The notes under the pieces: model-generated | What the model was told of the DNA's origin: nothing | Seen by the model: the letters and a program-made list of their open reading frames with translations, nothing else | Databases searched by the model: none | Shown here: positions 18,524 to 26,733 of the stretch, piece after piece | How the letters are laid out: every line of letters begins with the position of its first letter | How positions within the stretch are numbered: position 1 is the first letter of the stretch | NCBI RefSeq assembly: GCF_030063415.1 | Contig: NZ_JASITA010000017.1 | Location: forward strand, 62,001 to 126,000 | Reading direction: 5' to 3' | Length of the DNA: 64,000 nucleotides | Origin: Streptomyces sp. H27-C3 | Lineage (GTDB): Bacteria; Actinomycetota; Actinomycetes; Streptomycetales; Streptomycetaceae | Position numbers and translations under genes: made by a program

Positions 18524-19657
18524 TCAGCCCGTCAGCTCCGCGTGCCGCACCCGCAGCGCCTGCGTGCCCTGCTCCGTGAGCACCCCGTGCAGCCGCATCC
18601 GAGCCACCCCGCCATCGGGAAACGCGTCCAGCCGCACATGCGTCACCACCGCCTGAGCCGCCGGCTTGAACCGGTGCAGCGTGTCGGGCTGGAGCTTGGT
18701 GCGGGGCAGGATCTCGAACCACTCGCCGGTCTCACCGTTGCGCCCGCTCAGCGCGACCCAGCCCGCCGAGTTCCCCTTGAGGTACGCCGTGTCGATCTCG
18801 ATCGCGCGAACCGCTCCCTGCGCCGCCAGCCGGAACCGCACCCAGTCGTTGGTGTCGCGGACCCTGCGACGGCGGTTCTCCCAGCCGTCGTCCATCTTGC
18901 GGGATGTGCCGGGGAGGATGATCTGCGCGGGCGAGGAGTAGAACTTGTCCGAAGCGTCCTCGTACGTACCGCCGTTGAGGATCGAGAGCAGGTCGATCGT
19001 GCCGAACAGGCCGAGCCACTCGGGATCCGCGACGACGTCCCCGTGGACGCGCAGCCGGGCGACGCCGCCGTCGGGGTGCTGGCACAGCCGGATGTGGGTA
19101 TAGCGGCGCTCGGCGGTGATCTCGAAACCGTTGGCGGCGTGGCCGCGTACGGGGGTCTCCGGCAGGATCTCCTCCCACTTCACGTCGGCGGCCAGCAGCT
19201 GCTCGGGGCTCGGGGAGCCCTCGACTGCGGTGGCCTGCACGGACACGCGCTGCGGGTAGTTGCCGCGGAAGTGGGCGGTGTCGATGACGAGGCCGCGGAT
19301 CACGCCGGGCGCGCCGAGCCGCACGATGGCCCAGTCGTGGTCGTCGGGGGCCGGGAAGGGCTGCGTACCGTCGACGCCACGACGACGGCGGGTCTCCCAG
19401 CCGTCCATGATCTTGCCCTTGTGACCGAAGTGCTCGGGGTCGAAGACGGCCCGCTCGCGGATGAGGAGATTCTCGCGCTCGGCGAAGAACTCGTCGTTGG
19501 CGGCGATGACGCCCGCGCCCAGGCGGCGGTCGGCGAGGTCGACGAGGCCGGTGAAGGGGAAGTCGCCGGTCCGGTAGTCGGCGTACGGGTCTCCTCCGCC
19601 GTAGGGGGCGGCGTCGTTGGCGTGCGGGTCTTCGAGCTGCGCTTCGGTCGTCGTCAT
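18524..19657 (-). CDS. alc: Allantoicase
   Basis: A 377-residue enzyme that splits allantoate to ureidoglycolate and urea in purine catabolism. It has the internal duplication of the family: two jelly-roll halves, each with the block KIMDGWETRRRR or RKMDDGWENRRRR, VIDTAHFRGN or EIDTAYLKGN, and HIRLCQHPDGGVARLRVHG or HVRLDAFPDGGVARMRLHG. ATG 19657 opens MTTTEAQLED. Allantoinase or an AllR regulator, the usual partners, are not adjacent; a LysR gene lies directly upstream on the same strand. Its promoter region shares a motif with a nearby transporter gene. Confidence 0.95.
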   Translation of the reverse strand: MTTTEAQLEDPHANDAAPYGGGDPYADYRTGDFPFTGLVDLADRRLGAGVIAANDEFFAERENLLIRERAVFDPEHFGHKGKIMDGWETRRRRGVDGTQPFPAPDDHDWAIVRLGAPGVIRGLVIDTAHFRGNYPQRVSVQATAVEGSPSPEQLLAADVKWEEILPETPVRGHAANGFEITAERRYTHIRLCQHPDGGVARLRVHGDVVADPEWLGLFGTIDLLSILNGGTYEDASDKFYSSPAQIILPGTSRKMDDGWENRRRRVRDTNDWVRFRLAAQGAVRAIEIDTAYLKGNSAGWVALSGRNGETGEWFEILPRTKLQPDTLHRFKPAAQAVVTHVRLDAFPDGGVARMRLHGVLTEQGTQALRVRHAELTG

Positions 19658-19684
19658 GCCCCGACTGTCACAGCCGGGGACCAG

Positions 19685-19728
19685 TCAGGTCCATCGAAAG
19701 TTTCTGGACAGCCTTTGAAGCAGAACTG
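19685..19728 (-). promoter_or_regulatory. Bipartite promoter motif, copy A (upstream of alc)
   Basis: On the plus strand TCAGGTCCATCGAAA (19685-19699) and AGCAGAACTG (19719-19728) are separated by 19 bases. The same two blocks with exactly the same spacing occur at 21850-21893. This copy ends 27 bp before the allantoicase start and lies in the gap after the LysR stop. Probably a promoter or activator site shared by two genes (inference). Confidence 0.5.
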
Positions 19729-19733
19729 CATGG

Positions 19734-20642
19734 TTACGAGCCGGTGCGCGCCGCAGCGACCTCGCGCAGCGCCGCAAGCACCCGCGCCACCGCGGGCCCC
19801 GCCTCCGCCCCGCGCCGCACCGCCGCCACCACGTGCCGCTGCGGCCGGTCCGCGCTGAGCACTCGCATCACCACGCCCGTGCGCCGCTCCGCCGCCATCC
19901 GCGGCACCAGCGCTACCCCCATCCCGGCCTCGACCATGGCCAGGATCGCCGTCCAGCCCGCCGCGCTGTGCGCCTGCTCCGGCACGAAGCCCGCCGCCTC
20001 GCACGCGCGGCGGGTGATCTCCGACCACGGTCCGCTGCCGCCGAAGATCCACGCCTCGCCGGACAGGTCGGCCAGCCGCAGTCCGGGCGCCCCGGCGAAC
20101 GGGTGCCCGGCGGGCAGCGCCACGTCCAGCGGGTCGGCGAACAGCGGGACGCGGGCGAGTCGCGGGTCACGGGCGGTCGGGGCGTGCGCCGCCAGCGACA
20201 GCGCGAGGTCGACGGCCCCGCTCGCCAGCAGCTCGTACGCCTCGGCGGCCTCCGCCTCCCGCACCCGCACCTCCACCGCGGGGTGCGTCGTCCGCAGCAG
20301 CTGCACGGCCGGCACGACGAGGGCGGGCACGGCCGTCGAGAACGCGCCGACCCGCACCTCCCCCGCCTCGCCCTTCACATACCCGGCCAACTCGGCGCCG
20401 GCCTGCTCCAGTTGGACGAAGACGGCCTCCGCGTGCCGCAGCACCAGATGCGCCGCGTCGGTGAGCCGCACCCGCCGCCCGTGCGCCTCCAGGAGAGGGA
20501 CGCCGAGCTGCTTGGCCAGGTTGGACAGCTGCTGCGAGACGGCCGACGGCGTCATCAGCAGCGCCTCGGCCGTCGCGGTCACGGTCCCCCGCTCACGCAG
20601 GGTGCGCAGGATCCGCAGCTTCTTGATGTCCCACTCGATCAT
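19734..20642 (-). CDS. LysR-family transcriptional regulator
   Basis: A 302-residue LTTR. The N terminus (WDIKKLRILRTLRERGTVTATAEALLMTPSAVSQQLSNL) is the winged helix of the LysR subgroup usually found beside transporters and catabolic genes. The effector domain includes VRVGAFSTAVPALVVPAV and LPAGHPFA. ATG 20642 begins the conserved MIEWD; the frame continues upstream without a ribosome site. It precedes alc on the same strand and follows a DMT transporter gene, so either could be its target. Confidence 0.9.
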   Translation of the reverse strand: MIEWDIKKLRILRTLRERGTVTATAEALLMTPSAVSQQLSNLAKQLGVPLLEAHGRRVRLTDAAHLVLRHAEAVFVQLEQAGAELAGYVKGEAGEVRVGAFSTAVPALVVPAVQLLRTTHPAVEVRVREAEAAEAYELLASGAVDLALSLAAHAPTARDPRLARVPLFADPLDVALPAGHPFAGAPGLRLADLSGEAWIFGGSGPWSEITRRACEAAGFVPEQAHSAAGWTAILAMVEAGMGVALVPRMAAERRTGVVMRVLSADRPQRHVVAAVRRGAEAGPAVARVLAALREVAAARTGS

Positions 20643-20828
20643 GGGACGCAACCTATCCCGGCCGGCGTGTCGGGCCTTAAGGCGAGCGTGGCGAAGGCCT
20701 CGTCGATCGCCGTACAGGTGAGGCCGAATGCGGCATGCCCCGGCCTCACCGAGCAAGGGTCACCGCAATCTCGCAGCGGAGCGGCGCGAAGTATTCCGTG
20801 CGATGAATTCCGGCACATCCGGATGGAG

Positions 20829-21779
20829 TTACTTGCTCCGGCCCGCCCCGATCATCACTCCATCCAGGATCAGCGCCATGCACAGAATCCGCGTGGGCCC
20901 CGTTTCCTCGTCGAGCAGGGCGAAGGAGGGCAGCGCCACGCAGACCGGCTGAAGGTAGTAGACAATTCCGGCGCGGGCCGCGCCGATCAGGGCGATCGCC
21001 TTGTTCCAGGCGAAGAAGGCGACGGCGGAGGAGAACACGCCGACGTACAGCAGCGGCCCGACCGTGCCGGCCGTCGGCTCGAAGCCGCCCTGGGCCGCCA
21101 GGCTGATCCCGTACGCCGGAAGCAGCATCAGCGCGCCGAGCACGAAGGTGGTGAAGAGGAAGGCCAGGCCGCCGATTTCGGCCGGACGGAGCTTGAGCAG
21201 GGCGCTGTACGAGGCGAAGCTGAAGGCCGCCGCGACCATCCACAGGTCTCCGGCCGCGAAGTCCGGCGCCAGGGAGCCCTTGCTGACCAGGAGCAGCACT
21301 CCGGCGCAGGCGATGAGCATCCCGGTGACGCCCCGGGCGCCGAGGCGCTTGCCGCCGAGGCGTGCGTACACCGCCATCAGGACCGGCGAGGCCGCCATGA
21401 TCATGCCCATGTTGCCGGCCGATGTGGTGACTCCGGCCTGGTTGACGAGGGTGTTGTAGACGGTGACGCCGAGCAGCGAGGCGCGGGTGAGGTAGCCCAA
21501 GCGGGCTCGGATCAGGCGGCGTTGGCGACAGGTCTCGCGTACCGCGAAGGACGCGACGGCGGCGATCGCCACGATCCAGCGTCAGAAGGCGGCCTGCACG
21601 GGCGGGACGGAGTCGTGGAGGGCGCGGGAGGTGACGAAACTGCCCGACCAGAGAGCCGTCGCGACGGCCGCGAGCACCAGGCCGAGGCCGGCGGACTGCC
21701 GCAGCAGGCAGGCTCGTCGCCCCGCTCCCCCGGCCATCGGCCAGGCGCTGCCGATACGGGCTCGGTCCAGGACGCTCAC
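20829..21779 (-). pseudogene. DMT/EamA-type transporter gene interrupted by one in-frame TGA
   Basis: From GTG 21779 (ribosome site AGGGAGA) the frame encodes the first two hydrophobic segments and stops at TGA (21582-21584) in VPPVQAAF-stop-RWIVAIAAVASF. The same frame then continues without a shift to 20829 and supplies the rest of a ten-helix EamA transporter ending in IGAGRSK. Family members have Trp at this place (AAFWRW), so TGG to TGA is the simplest explanation. Without the stop the product would be 316 residues, full length for the family. Either a recent nonsense mutation, a sequencing error, or translation of the C-terminal part alone. Confidence 0.85.
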
Positions 21780-21826
21780 GGGCTCTCCCTTGCCTCATTC
21801 CCCTGCTGGGGATCTTGGTTGCGGGG

Positions 21827-22750
21827 CTACCGTCGCACCGGCTCACTCATCAGGTCCATCGAAATGTTCCGATCATTCTTTTCAGCAGAACTGAACGTTT
21901 CGCGAGGCCCGACCTGCCCGAACAGCGTCGCCCCGAACGCGATCGCCATACCCAGGAGCTGGACCGGCGTCAGCACCTCGCCCAGCGCCGCCCAGCCGAT
22001 GACGGCGGCGGTCAGCGGGGACAGCGGGCCGAGGAAGGTGACGGAGGTGGCGGACAGTCGGCCGATGCCGCGGAACCACAGCCAGTACGCGACCGCCGTG
22101 TTGACCAGCGCGAGGTAGAGATATCCGGCGACCGCGCGCGAGTCCAGCGCGGGCGGCGCACCCTCCACCAGAAGCGCGACGGGTGCGATCAGCAGGCCGC
22201 CCGCGGTGAGCTGCCAGCCGGTCATCACCAGCGGCCCCACCCCTTCGGGGCGCCCCCAGCGCTTGGTGAGGACGGTGCCGGTGGCCATCGAGGCGGAGGA
22301 GGCGAGGGCGGCCAGCACGCCCACCATGTCCAGCGCGGCGGTGGCACGCAGCACCACCAGGCTCACGCCGAGCGCCGCCGCGATGCCGGTGAGCAGGGTG
22401 CGTACGGTCGGCTTCTCGCTCAGCAGGAGGACCGCGAGCCCGGCCACGAACAGTGGCGCCAGCGAGCCGAAGACCGCGGCCATCCCGCCGGGCAGCCGGT
22501 ACGCGGAGAGGAAGAGCAGCGGGAAGAACGCGCCGATGTTCAGCACCCCGAGGGCCGCCGCCCTGCCCCACCAGGCGCCGCGCGGCAGCGTCCGGCCGAT
22601 CGCGAGCAGCACCAGACCGGCGGGCAGTGCGCGCATCAGGCCGGTGAAGAGCGGCCGGTCGGGGGGCAGGAATTCGGTGGTCACCACGTACGTCGATCCC
22701 CAGGAGACGGGGGCGAGTGCGGTCAGCGCGATCGTTCCGGCACGGTTCAT
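21827..22750 (-). CDS. EamA/DMT-family exporter under MarR control
   Basis: A 307-residue membrane protein with ten hydrophobic segments and the EamA repeats (APVSWGSTYVVTTEFLPPDRP and the second half ending in GWAALGEVLTPVQLLGMAIAFGATLFGQVG). ATG 22750 follows GAGGAGCACGCC. Divergent from a MarR gene, with a large palindrome in between, so expression is probably induced when a small molecule releases the regulator. Drug or metabolite export is likely; the substrate is unknown. The last 20 codons overlap a regulatory motif for the next gene. Confidence 0.9.
   Translation of the reverse strand: MNRAGTIALTALAPVSWGSTYVVTTEFLPPDRPLFTGLMRALPAGLVLLAIGRTLPRGAWWGRAAALGVLNIGAFFPLLFLSAYRLPGGMAAVFGSLAPLFVAGLAVLLLSEKPTVRTLLTGIAAALGVSLVVLRATAALDMVGVLAALASSASMATGTVLTKRWGRPEGVGPLVMTGWQLTAGGLLIAPVALLVEGAPPALDSRAVAGYLYLALVNTAVAYWLWFRGIGRLSATSVTFLGPLSPLTAAVIGWAALGEVLTPVQLLGMAIAFGATLFGQVGPRETFSSAEKNDRNISMDLMSEPVRR
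21850..21893 (-). promoter_or_regulatory. Bipartite promoter motif, copy B (upstream of the broken DMT gene)
   Basis: The same pair of blocks as copy A at 19685: TCAGGTCCATCGAAA at 21850-21864 and AGCAGAACTG at 21884-21893, again 19 bases apart, with an unrelated spacer sequence. It lies within the last codons of the EamA gene, 71 bp before the start of the broken DMT gene. Confidence 0.5.
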
Positions 22751-22796
22751 GGCGTGCTCCTCAAGGTCGTTCACGTCGCGCAGAGCTGCTCGACCG

Positions 22797-22822
22797 AAAG
22801 TAGCTTACCTCTAAGCTACTTT
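22797..22822. promoter_or_regulatory. Probable MarR operator
   Basis: Perfect inverted repeat AAAGTAGCTTA / TAAGCTACTTT (11-bp arms at 22797-22807 and 22812-22822, spacer CCTC) in the divergent promoter region. A weaker related half-site (AAGCAACTTTC) follows at 22828. Placement between a MarR gene and an exporter is typical for the family. Confidence 0.8.
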
Positions 22823-22873
22823 CCGTCAAGCAACTTTCTTGCGGCCGATCAGATCTCTGCGGATACTGCGGAC

Positions 22874-23371
22874 ATGACGACCAAGGACCCCGTGGACGCC
22901 ATCACCGCCCAGTGGGCCGTGGTGCGTCCCGACCTCGAAACCGCCCCCATGGCCGTCTTCGGCCGGGTCTACCGGATCGCGCGTGCGATGGGTGACCGCG
23001 TCGAGAAGGCGTACGTACGCTTCGGGATCTCCCGCGGCGAGTTCGACGTCCTCGCCACGCTGCGCCGTTCCGGTGAGCCGTACACGCTGTCACCGCGCGA
23101 GCTCTCCGCGACGCTGATGCTCACCACCGGCGGGATGACGGGCCGGCTGGACAAGCTGGAGCGGGCCGGGCTGCTGTCCCGCAGCCCCGATCCGCACGAC
23201 CGGCGCGGACTGCGGGTCACCCTCTCGGAGCGCGGTCTTGCCCTCGTCGACGAGGCGGTCTCGGCCGGTCTTGAGCTGCAGCGCGCGGCGCTCGACGAGT
23301 TCGACGAGGCTCAGCTGGAGCAGCTCCAGGAGCTGCTGCGGCAGATGCTCGCCGGGACGGTCCGGGAGTAG
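22874..23371 (+). CDS. MarR-family transcriptional regulator
   Basis: A 165-residue winged-helix protein. The core is ISRGEFDVLATLRRSGEPYTLSPRELSATLMLTTGGMTGRLDKLERAGLLSRSPDPHDRRGLRVTLSERG: recognition helix, then the wing with D-x-R-D/G-x-R. The N-terminal helix pairs with the C-terminal helix for dimerisation. ATG 22874 opens MTTKDPVDA. It is divergent from the EamA exporter and probably represses both through the intergenic palindrome. Confidence 0.93.
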   Translation: MTTKDPVDAITAQWAVVRPDLETAPMAVFGRVYRIARAMGDRVEKAYVRFGISRGEFDVLATLRRSGEPYTLSPRELSATLMLTTGGMTGRLDKLERAGLLSRSPDPHDRRGLRVTLSERGLALVDEAVSAGLELQRAALDEFDEAQLEQLQELLRQMLAGTVRE

Positions 23372-23423
23372 GCAGAGCCGGTACGGCCCGGGAGCAGGCG
23401 GACTGCCCGGGCGGGTGAACACG

Positions 23424-23471
23424 GCGAGGGCGTCCGTTTTCCGTACGGGTACGGAAAACGGACGCCCTCGC
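23424..23471. terminator. Bidirectional terminator with 23-bp perfect arms
   Basis: Arms 23424-23446 and 23449-23471 are exact inverted repeats with only GG between them. The stem has an A4/T4 tract inside, so it gives a T-run in either direction. It separates the convergent MarR gene and small membrane-protein gene. Confidence 0.95.
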
Positions 23472-23484
23472 TGAAACGGTTGGG

Positions 23485-23715
23485 TCAGGCCTGCTTCTTG
23501 GACTTGTCCAGCACCATGACGAGGCCCGCGATGACCACGAAAAGACCGATCGGCGCCACGACGTAGAGGCCGAGCGTCTCCATCACGCTCAGGCCGGGAC
23601 CGGGATCGTCACCGTCGTCGCGCGTGCGCGCGAGCGCGGGGGACGACATGAGCAGCATCATCAGCGTCGTACCGGCCGCGACGGCGCCGGCGCGCAGGGC
23701 GTTCTTCTTGTCCAC
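23485..23715 (-). CDS. Small secreted or membrane-anchored protein
   Basis: A 76-residue protein: positive N terminus (DKKNALR), hydrophobic segment ending SSPALARTRDD (signal-peptide-like), a short acidic loop (DDGDDPGPG), then a second hydrophobic segment LYVVAPIGLFVVIAGLVMVL and a Lys-rich tail (DKSKKQA). That predicts cleavage after ALA and one C-terminal membrane helix. GTG 23715 is used; the ribosome site is weak. Such two-segment small proteins beside malQ are widespread in Streptomyces but have no known function. Confidence 0.75.
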   Translation of the reverse strand: MDKKNALRAGAVAAGTTLMMLLMSSPALARTRDDGDDPGPGLSVMETLGLYVVAPIGLFVVIAGLVMVLDKSKKQA

Positions 23716-23831
23716 GGGGCAAACGTAGCGAACGCCCAACGGGGGCGCGCGCCCGGGGGTGCCGTAAGAGGACACCGGTGTCCCCGCGGGGGCACCCTCC
23801 GAGGACCCTCCCAGGCCCTCCGAGGACCCTC

Positions 23832-26315
23832 CTATGACCTGAAGACGTCCATCAGCCGGCGCAGGCGGGGTGCGGCTGTCAGCTCCTCCAGGGTCACGGG
23901 TCTGCCCTCCGCGTCGGCGACGGGCAGCCGCCAGTTGGGGTACTGGTCCCAGGTGCCGGGCAAATTCTGCGGTCTGCGGTCGCCCACCGCGTCCGGCAGC
24001 CAGATGCCGACCATCCGGGCGGGGGTGCGCAGCAGGAAGCGGTAGACCGCGCGGATCTCGCCCTCCTCGTCGCCCGCCTCTTCGGGCAGCAGGCCGAGCC
24101 GTGCGAGGTACGACACCCACTCGGTCACGTCGGCCGCCTCCAGGGCGGACTCCTCGGCGAGGGGGCGGGTGAGCAGACCCAGGCGGTGGCGCAGCACGAC
24201 GTGGTCGCCGGTGAGGCGGGCGGCGGTGGACGGCAGGTCGTGGGTGGTGACGGTGGCCAGGCAGCGCTCACGCCAGCTCTCCGGCGGCAGCGGCTCGCCC
24301 CGGCCCGCCCAGTCGCGCTCGAACCACAGCACCGAGGTGCCGAACACGCCGCGCTCGGCGAGGGCGTCGCGCACGCCGGGCTCGACGGTGCCCAGGTCCT
24401 CCCCTATGACGGCCGTGTCCGCGAGGTGCGCCTCCAGGGCGAGGACGGCGAGCATCGCGTCGGCGTCGTAGCGGACATACGTCCCCCGGGTGGGCGGCAT
24501 GCCCTGCGGGACCCACCAGAGCCGGAACAGGCCCATGACGTGGTCGATGCGCAACGCGCCCGCGTTGCGCATCAGTCCGCGCAGTAGCCCCCGGAACGGG
24601 GCGTAGGCGTGGGTGGCGAGGACGTCGGGACGCCACGGGGGCAGGCCCCAGTCCTGACCGAGCGCGTTGAACGCGTCGGGCGGTGCGCCGACCGACATGC
24701 CGTGCGCGAAGGCATCCTGCTGCGCCCAGGCGTCGGCGCCGCCCGGGTGCACGCCGACGGCCAGATCGTGCACGACGCCGACCGGCATGCCCGCGTCACG
24801 GGCGGCCCGCTGGGCGGCGGCGAGCTGGGAGTCGGTGAGCCAGGCCAGCCAGCAGTGCAGGTCGACCCGGTCGTAGAGCTCGGTGCGGGCGCGGTGGACC
24901 TCCGCCGCGTGCGGGTCGTCGCGCAGCCCGGTGGGCCACGCGTGCCAGTCGGAGCCGTGCGTCTCGGCCAGCGCGCACCAGGTGGCGTGGTCCTCCAGGG
25001 CCGTGCCCTGCTCGGCGAGGAAGTCGCAGTAGGCGGCACGGCGGCCGGGGCCGAGCGGAACCTTCCCTACGAGCTCCAAGGCCTCCTTCTTCAGCACCCA
25101 GACGGCGTCGCGGTCGATCAGCGCGCCCTTGCGCAGCACGGAATCGCGCAGCTCGGCGGCGCGCCCCAGCAGGACGTCGAGGCGCGCGCGGTCCGCCGCG
25201 GGGACATGGGCGTACTCGGGGACGTCCTCGACCCGCAGGTGGACGGGGTCGGGGAAGCGGCGCGAGGACGGGCGGTACGGGGAGGCGTCGGTGGGCGTGC
25301 CGGGCACGGCCGCGTGCAGCGGGTTGATCTGGACGAATCCGACGCCGAGCGCGCGCCCCGACCAGGAGCCGAGCTCCGCGAGGTCGCCGAGGTCGCCCAT
25401 GCCCCAGGAGCGCTCGGACAGTAGCGAGTAGAGCTGGATCAGAAGCCCGTAGGAGCGCCCATGGGGCTGCGGCACCCGCTCGGGCGCCACGATGAGCGTG
25501 GCGGTGTCCTCCCGCCCGTCCGGCGTCCGCACGGCCAGCCGGTGCACCCCGAGCGGCAACTGCCCCCAGCCGGGCACCCCGGCCACGGCTCCGGCGGGCC
25601 GGCCGCCGGGGGCGAGGGGCGGCGCCGGGGGCCCGGGGTCCTGGGTGGGACGCGGGGCAGGGCTGTGCCGGGCACTTGGCGCGGGGGGTGGTTCGGCGCT
25701 CGGCGCGGAGGGCTCGGAGTCCTGCGCGGTACGCGGGGCAGGCCCCGGCGCGGGGTCCGGTCCATCACCCGGCGCAGCGCCTCGTACAGGGCCCGGCCCG
25801 GGTTGTGGTCCGTCGCCCGGCGCAGGGCCCGGCGCGGTACCCCGCGGTGCCTCGGCGGCCGGGGTGGCGCCCTGGGCGGGGGTGGCGCTCACGGCGTCGC
25901 GTGGCGGCTGTGCGGCGGCCGGGGCGGGGCCCGGCGTCGCGGTGCCCGGGGGCCGCCGGTCGTGCCCCGTGCCCGGCGCGGGCGATGTCTGCCACTCCAT
26001 TGCCGTGCCCTGTTCGGTCTCGACCCGGAACAGGGTGCCCGCGGGGAGGTCCGCCAGGGCGGGGGGCGGGACCGGAGAGAGGCCCTGCGCTTCGGTCGGG
26101 GCCCAGGCCACCACCGTTTCGGGCAGCAGCCGGCGCTCGGCCGCGGCCTCGTGCGCGTCGAGCGCCGCCCGCACCGCGGCGGGGGTGCGCGCGTCGACGC
26201 CCAGGGCCGCGAGCACGGCGACGACCGTGTCGTCCGGAACCTGGAGCGTGCGGTCCGCGGAGGGCGCGTAGGACGTGGCGACCCCGTGCAGGGCGGCGAG
26301 CCGGGCAAGGCCCAT
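23832..26315 (-). CDS. malQ: 4-alpha-glucanotransferase (amylomaltase, GH77) with a Pro/Ala/Gly-rich insert
   Basis: An 827-residue cytoplasmic enzyme that transfers alpha-1,4-glucan segments in maltodextrin and glycogen metabolism. GH77 catalytic blocks are present: nucleophile Asp in ALRIDHVMGLFRLWWVP, acid/base Glu in VIGEDLGTVEP, and the third Asp in VTTHDLPSTAARL. The N-terminal part has the extra beta-sandwich region of long actinobacterial and enterobacterial MalQ. A low-complexity block of about 130 residues made almost only of P, A, G and T (about residues 115-250) splits that region, making the protein longer than the usual 690-720. ATG 26315 directly abuts the stop of a small upstream ORF, so translation is probably coupled. 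Confidence 0.93.
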   Translation of the reverse strand: MGLARLAALHGVATSYAPSADRTLQVPDDTVVAVLAALGVDARTPAAVRAALDAHEAAAERRLLPETVVAWAPTEAQGLSPVPPPALADLPAGTLFRVETEQGTAMEWQTSPAPGTGHDRRPPGTATPGPAPAAAQPPRDAVSATPAQGATPAAEAPRGTAPGPAPGDGPQPGPGPVRGAAPGDGPDPAPGPAPRTAQDSEPSAPSAEPPPAPSARHSPAPRPTQDPGPPAPPLAPGGRPAGAVAGVPGWGQLPLGVHRLAVRTPDGREDTATLIVAPERVPQPHGRSYGLLIQLYSLLSERSWGMGDLGDLAELGSWSGRALGVGFVQINPLHAAVPGTPTDASPYRPSSRRFPDPVHLRVEDVPEYAHVPAADRARLDVLLGRAAELRDSVLRKGALIDRDAVWVLKKEALELVGKVPLGPGRRAAYCDFLAEQGTALEDHATWCALAETHGSDWHAWPTGLRDDPHAAEVHRARTELYDRVDLHCWLAWLTDSQLAAAQRAARDAGMPVGVVHDLAVGVHPGGADAWAQQDAFAHGMSVGAPPDAFNALGQDWGLPPWRPDVLATHAYAPFRGLLRGLMRNAGALRIDHVMGLFRLWWVPQGMPPTRGTYVRYDADAMLAVLALEAHLADTAVIGEDLGTVEPGVRDALAERGVFGTSVLWFERDWAGRGEPLPPESWRERCLATVTTHDLPSTAARLTGDHVVLRHRLGLLTRPLAEESALEAADVTEWVSYLARLGLLPEEAGDEEGEIRAVYRFLLRTPARMVGIWLPDAVGDRRPQNLPGTWDQYPNWRLPVADAEGRPVTLEELTAAPRLRRLMDVFRS

Positions 26316-26555
26316 CTAGACCCCCAGGGGCTCCACGCCCGATGCCGTGCCGTGGGCAGTCGGTTCGCTGGTCAGAGGTGCCGCGTCCGCCATCGGCGGC
26401 TCGCTGGTGAGCGGCGCGGCGTCGGCCATCGGCGGCTCACTGGTCAGGGGCGGTTCGCAGAGGAGCAGCGGGTCGGTGAATCCCGCGTCGAGCACCGCGT
26501 CGGGGCCGAGCGCCGGTTTGGACAGCGCGGACAGGAGAAGCTGAGCTGCGGCCAC
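26316..26555 (-). CDS. Small repeat-containing protein coupled to malQ
   Basis: A 79-residue ORF with a good ribosome site (AGGGAGG, 7-8 bases before ATG 26555). Its TAG stop is immediately followed by the malQ ATG. The N-terminal half is leucine-rich (MAAAQLLLSALSKPALG, then TDPLLLCEPPL). The second half is a near-perfect tandem repeat: PLTSEPPMADAA twice, then PLTSEPTAHG, encoded by 36-bp DNA repeats. One cysteine. No family recognised. It resembles an RiPP-type leader with repeated core only in layout; there is no modification enzyme nearby. A role in malQ translation is the minimal hypothesis. Confidence 0.6.
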   Translation of the reverse strand: MAAAQLLLSALSKPALGPDAVLDAGFTDPLLLCEPPLTSEPPMADAAPLTSEPPMADAAPLTSEPTAHGTASGVEPLGV

Positions 26556-26733
26556 TGGGGCCTCCCTAGGTGGGCTACGTGGACAAGGCAGCCCTACCCA
26601 ATGGGCACGGCCGCAGACGTATACGTTTCCACAACGTGTCCCGGCTCACATTCCGTTCCCCGCGCGGAAATTGACACCTTGGCGGTCGGGTGGTGGGCTC
26701 GGTGCCCACACGAAGCGGACTGAGGAGACAGTT

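Noticed and set aside
26316..26555. RiPP biosynthetic cluster
   Set aside because: Only the repeat layout suggests a precursor; no cyclase, dehydratase, radical-SAM or peptidase gene adjoins it.
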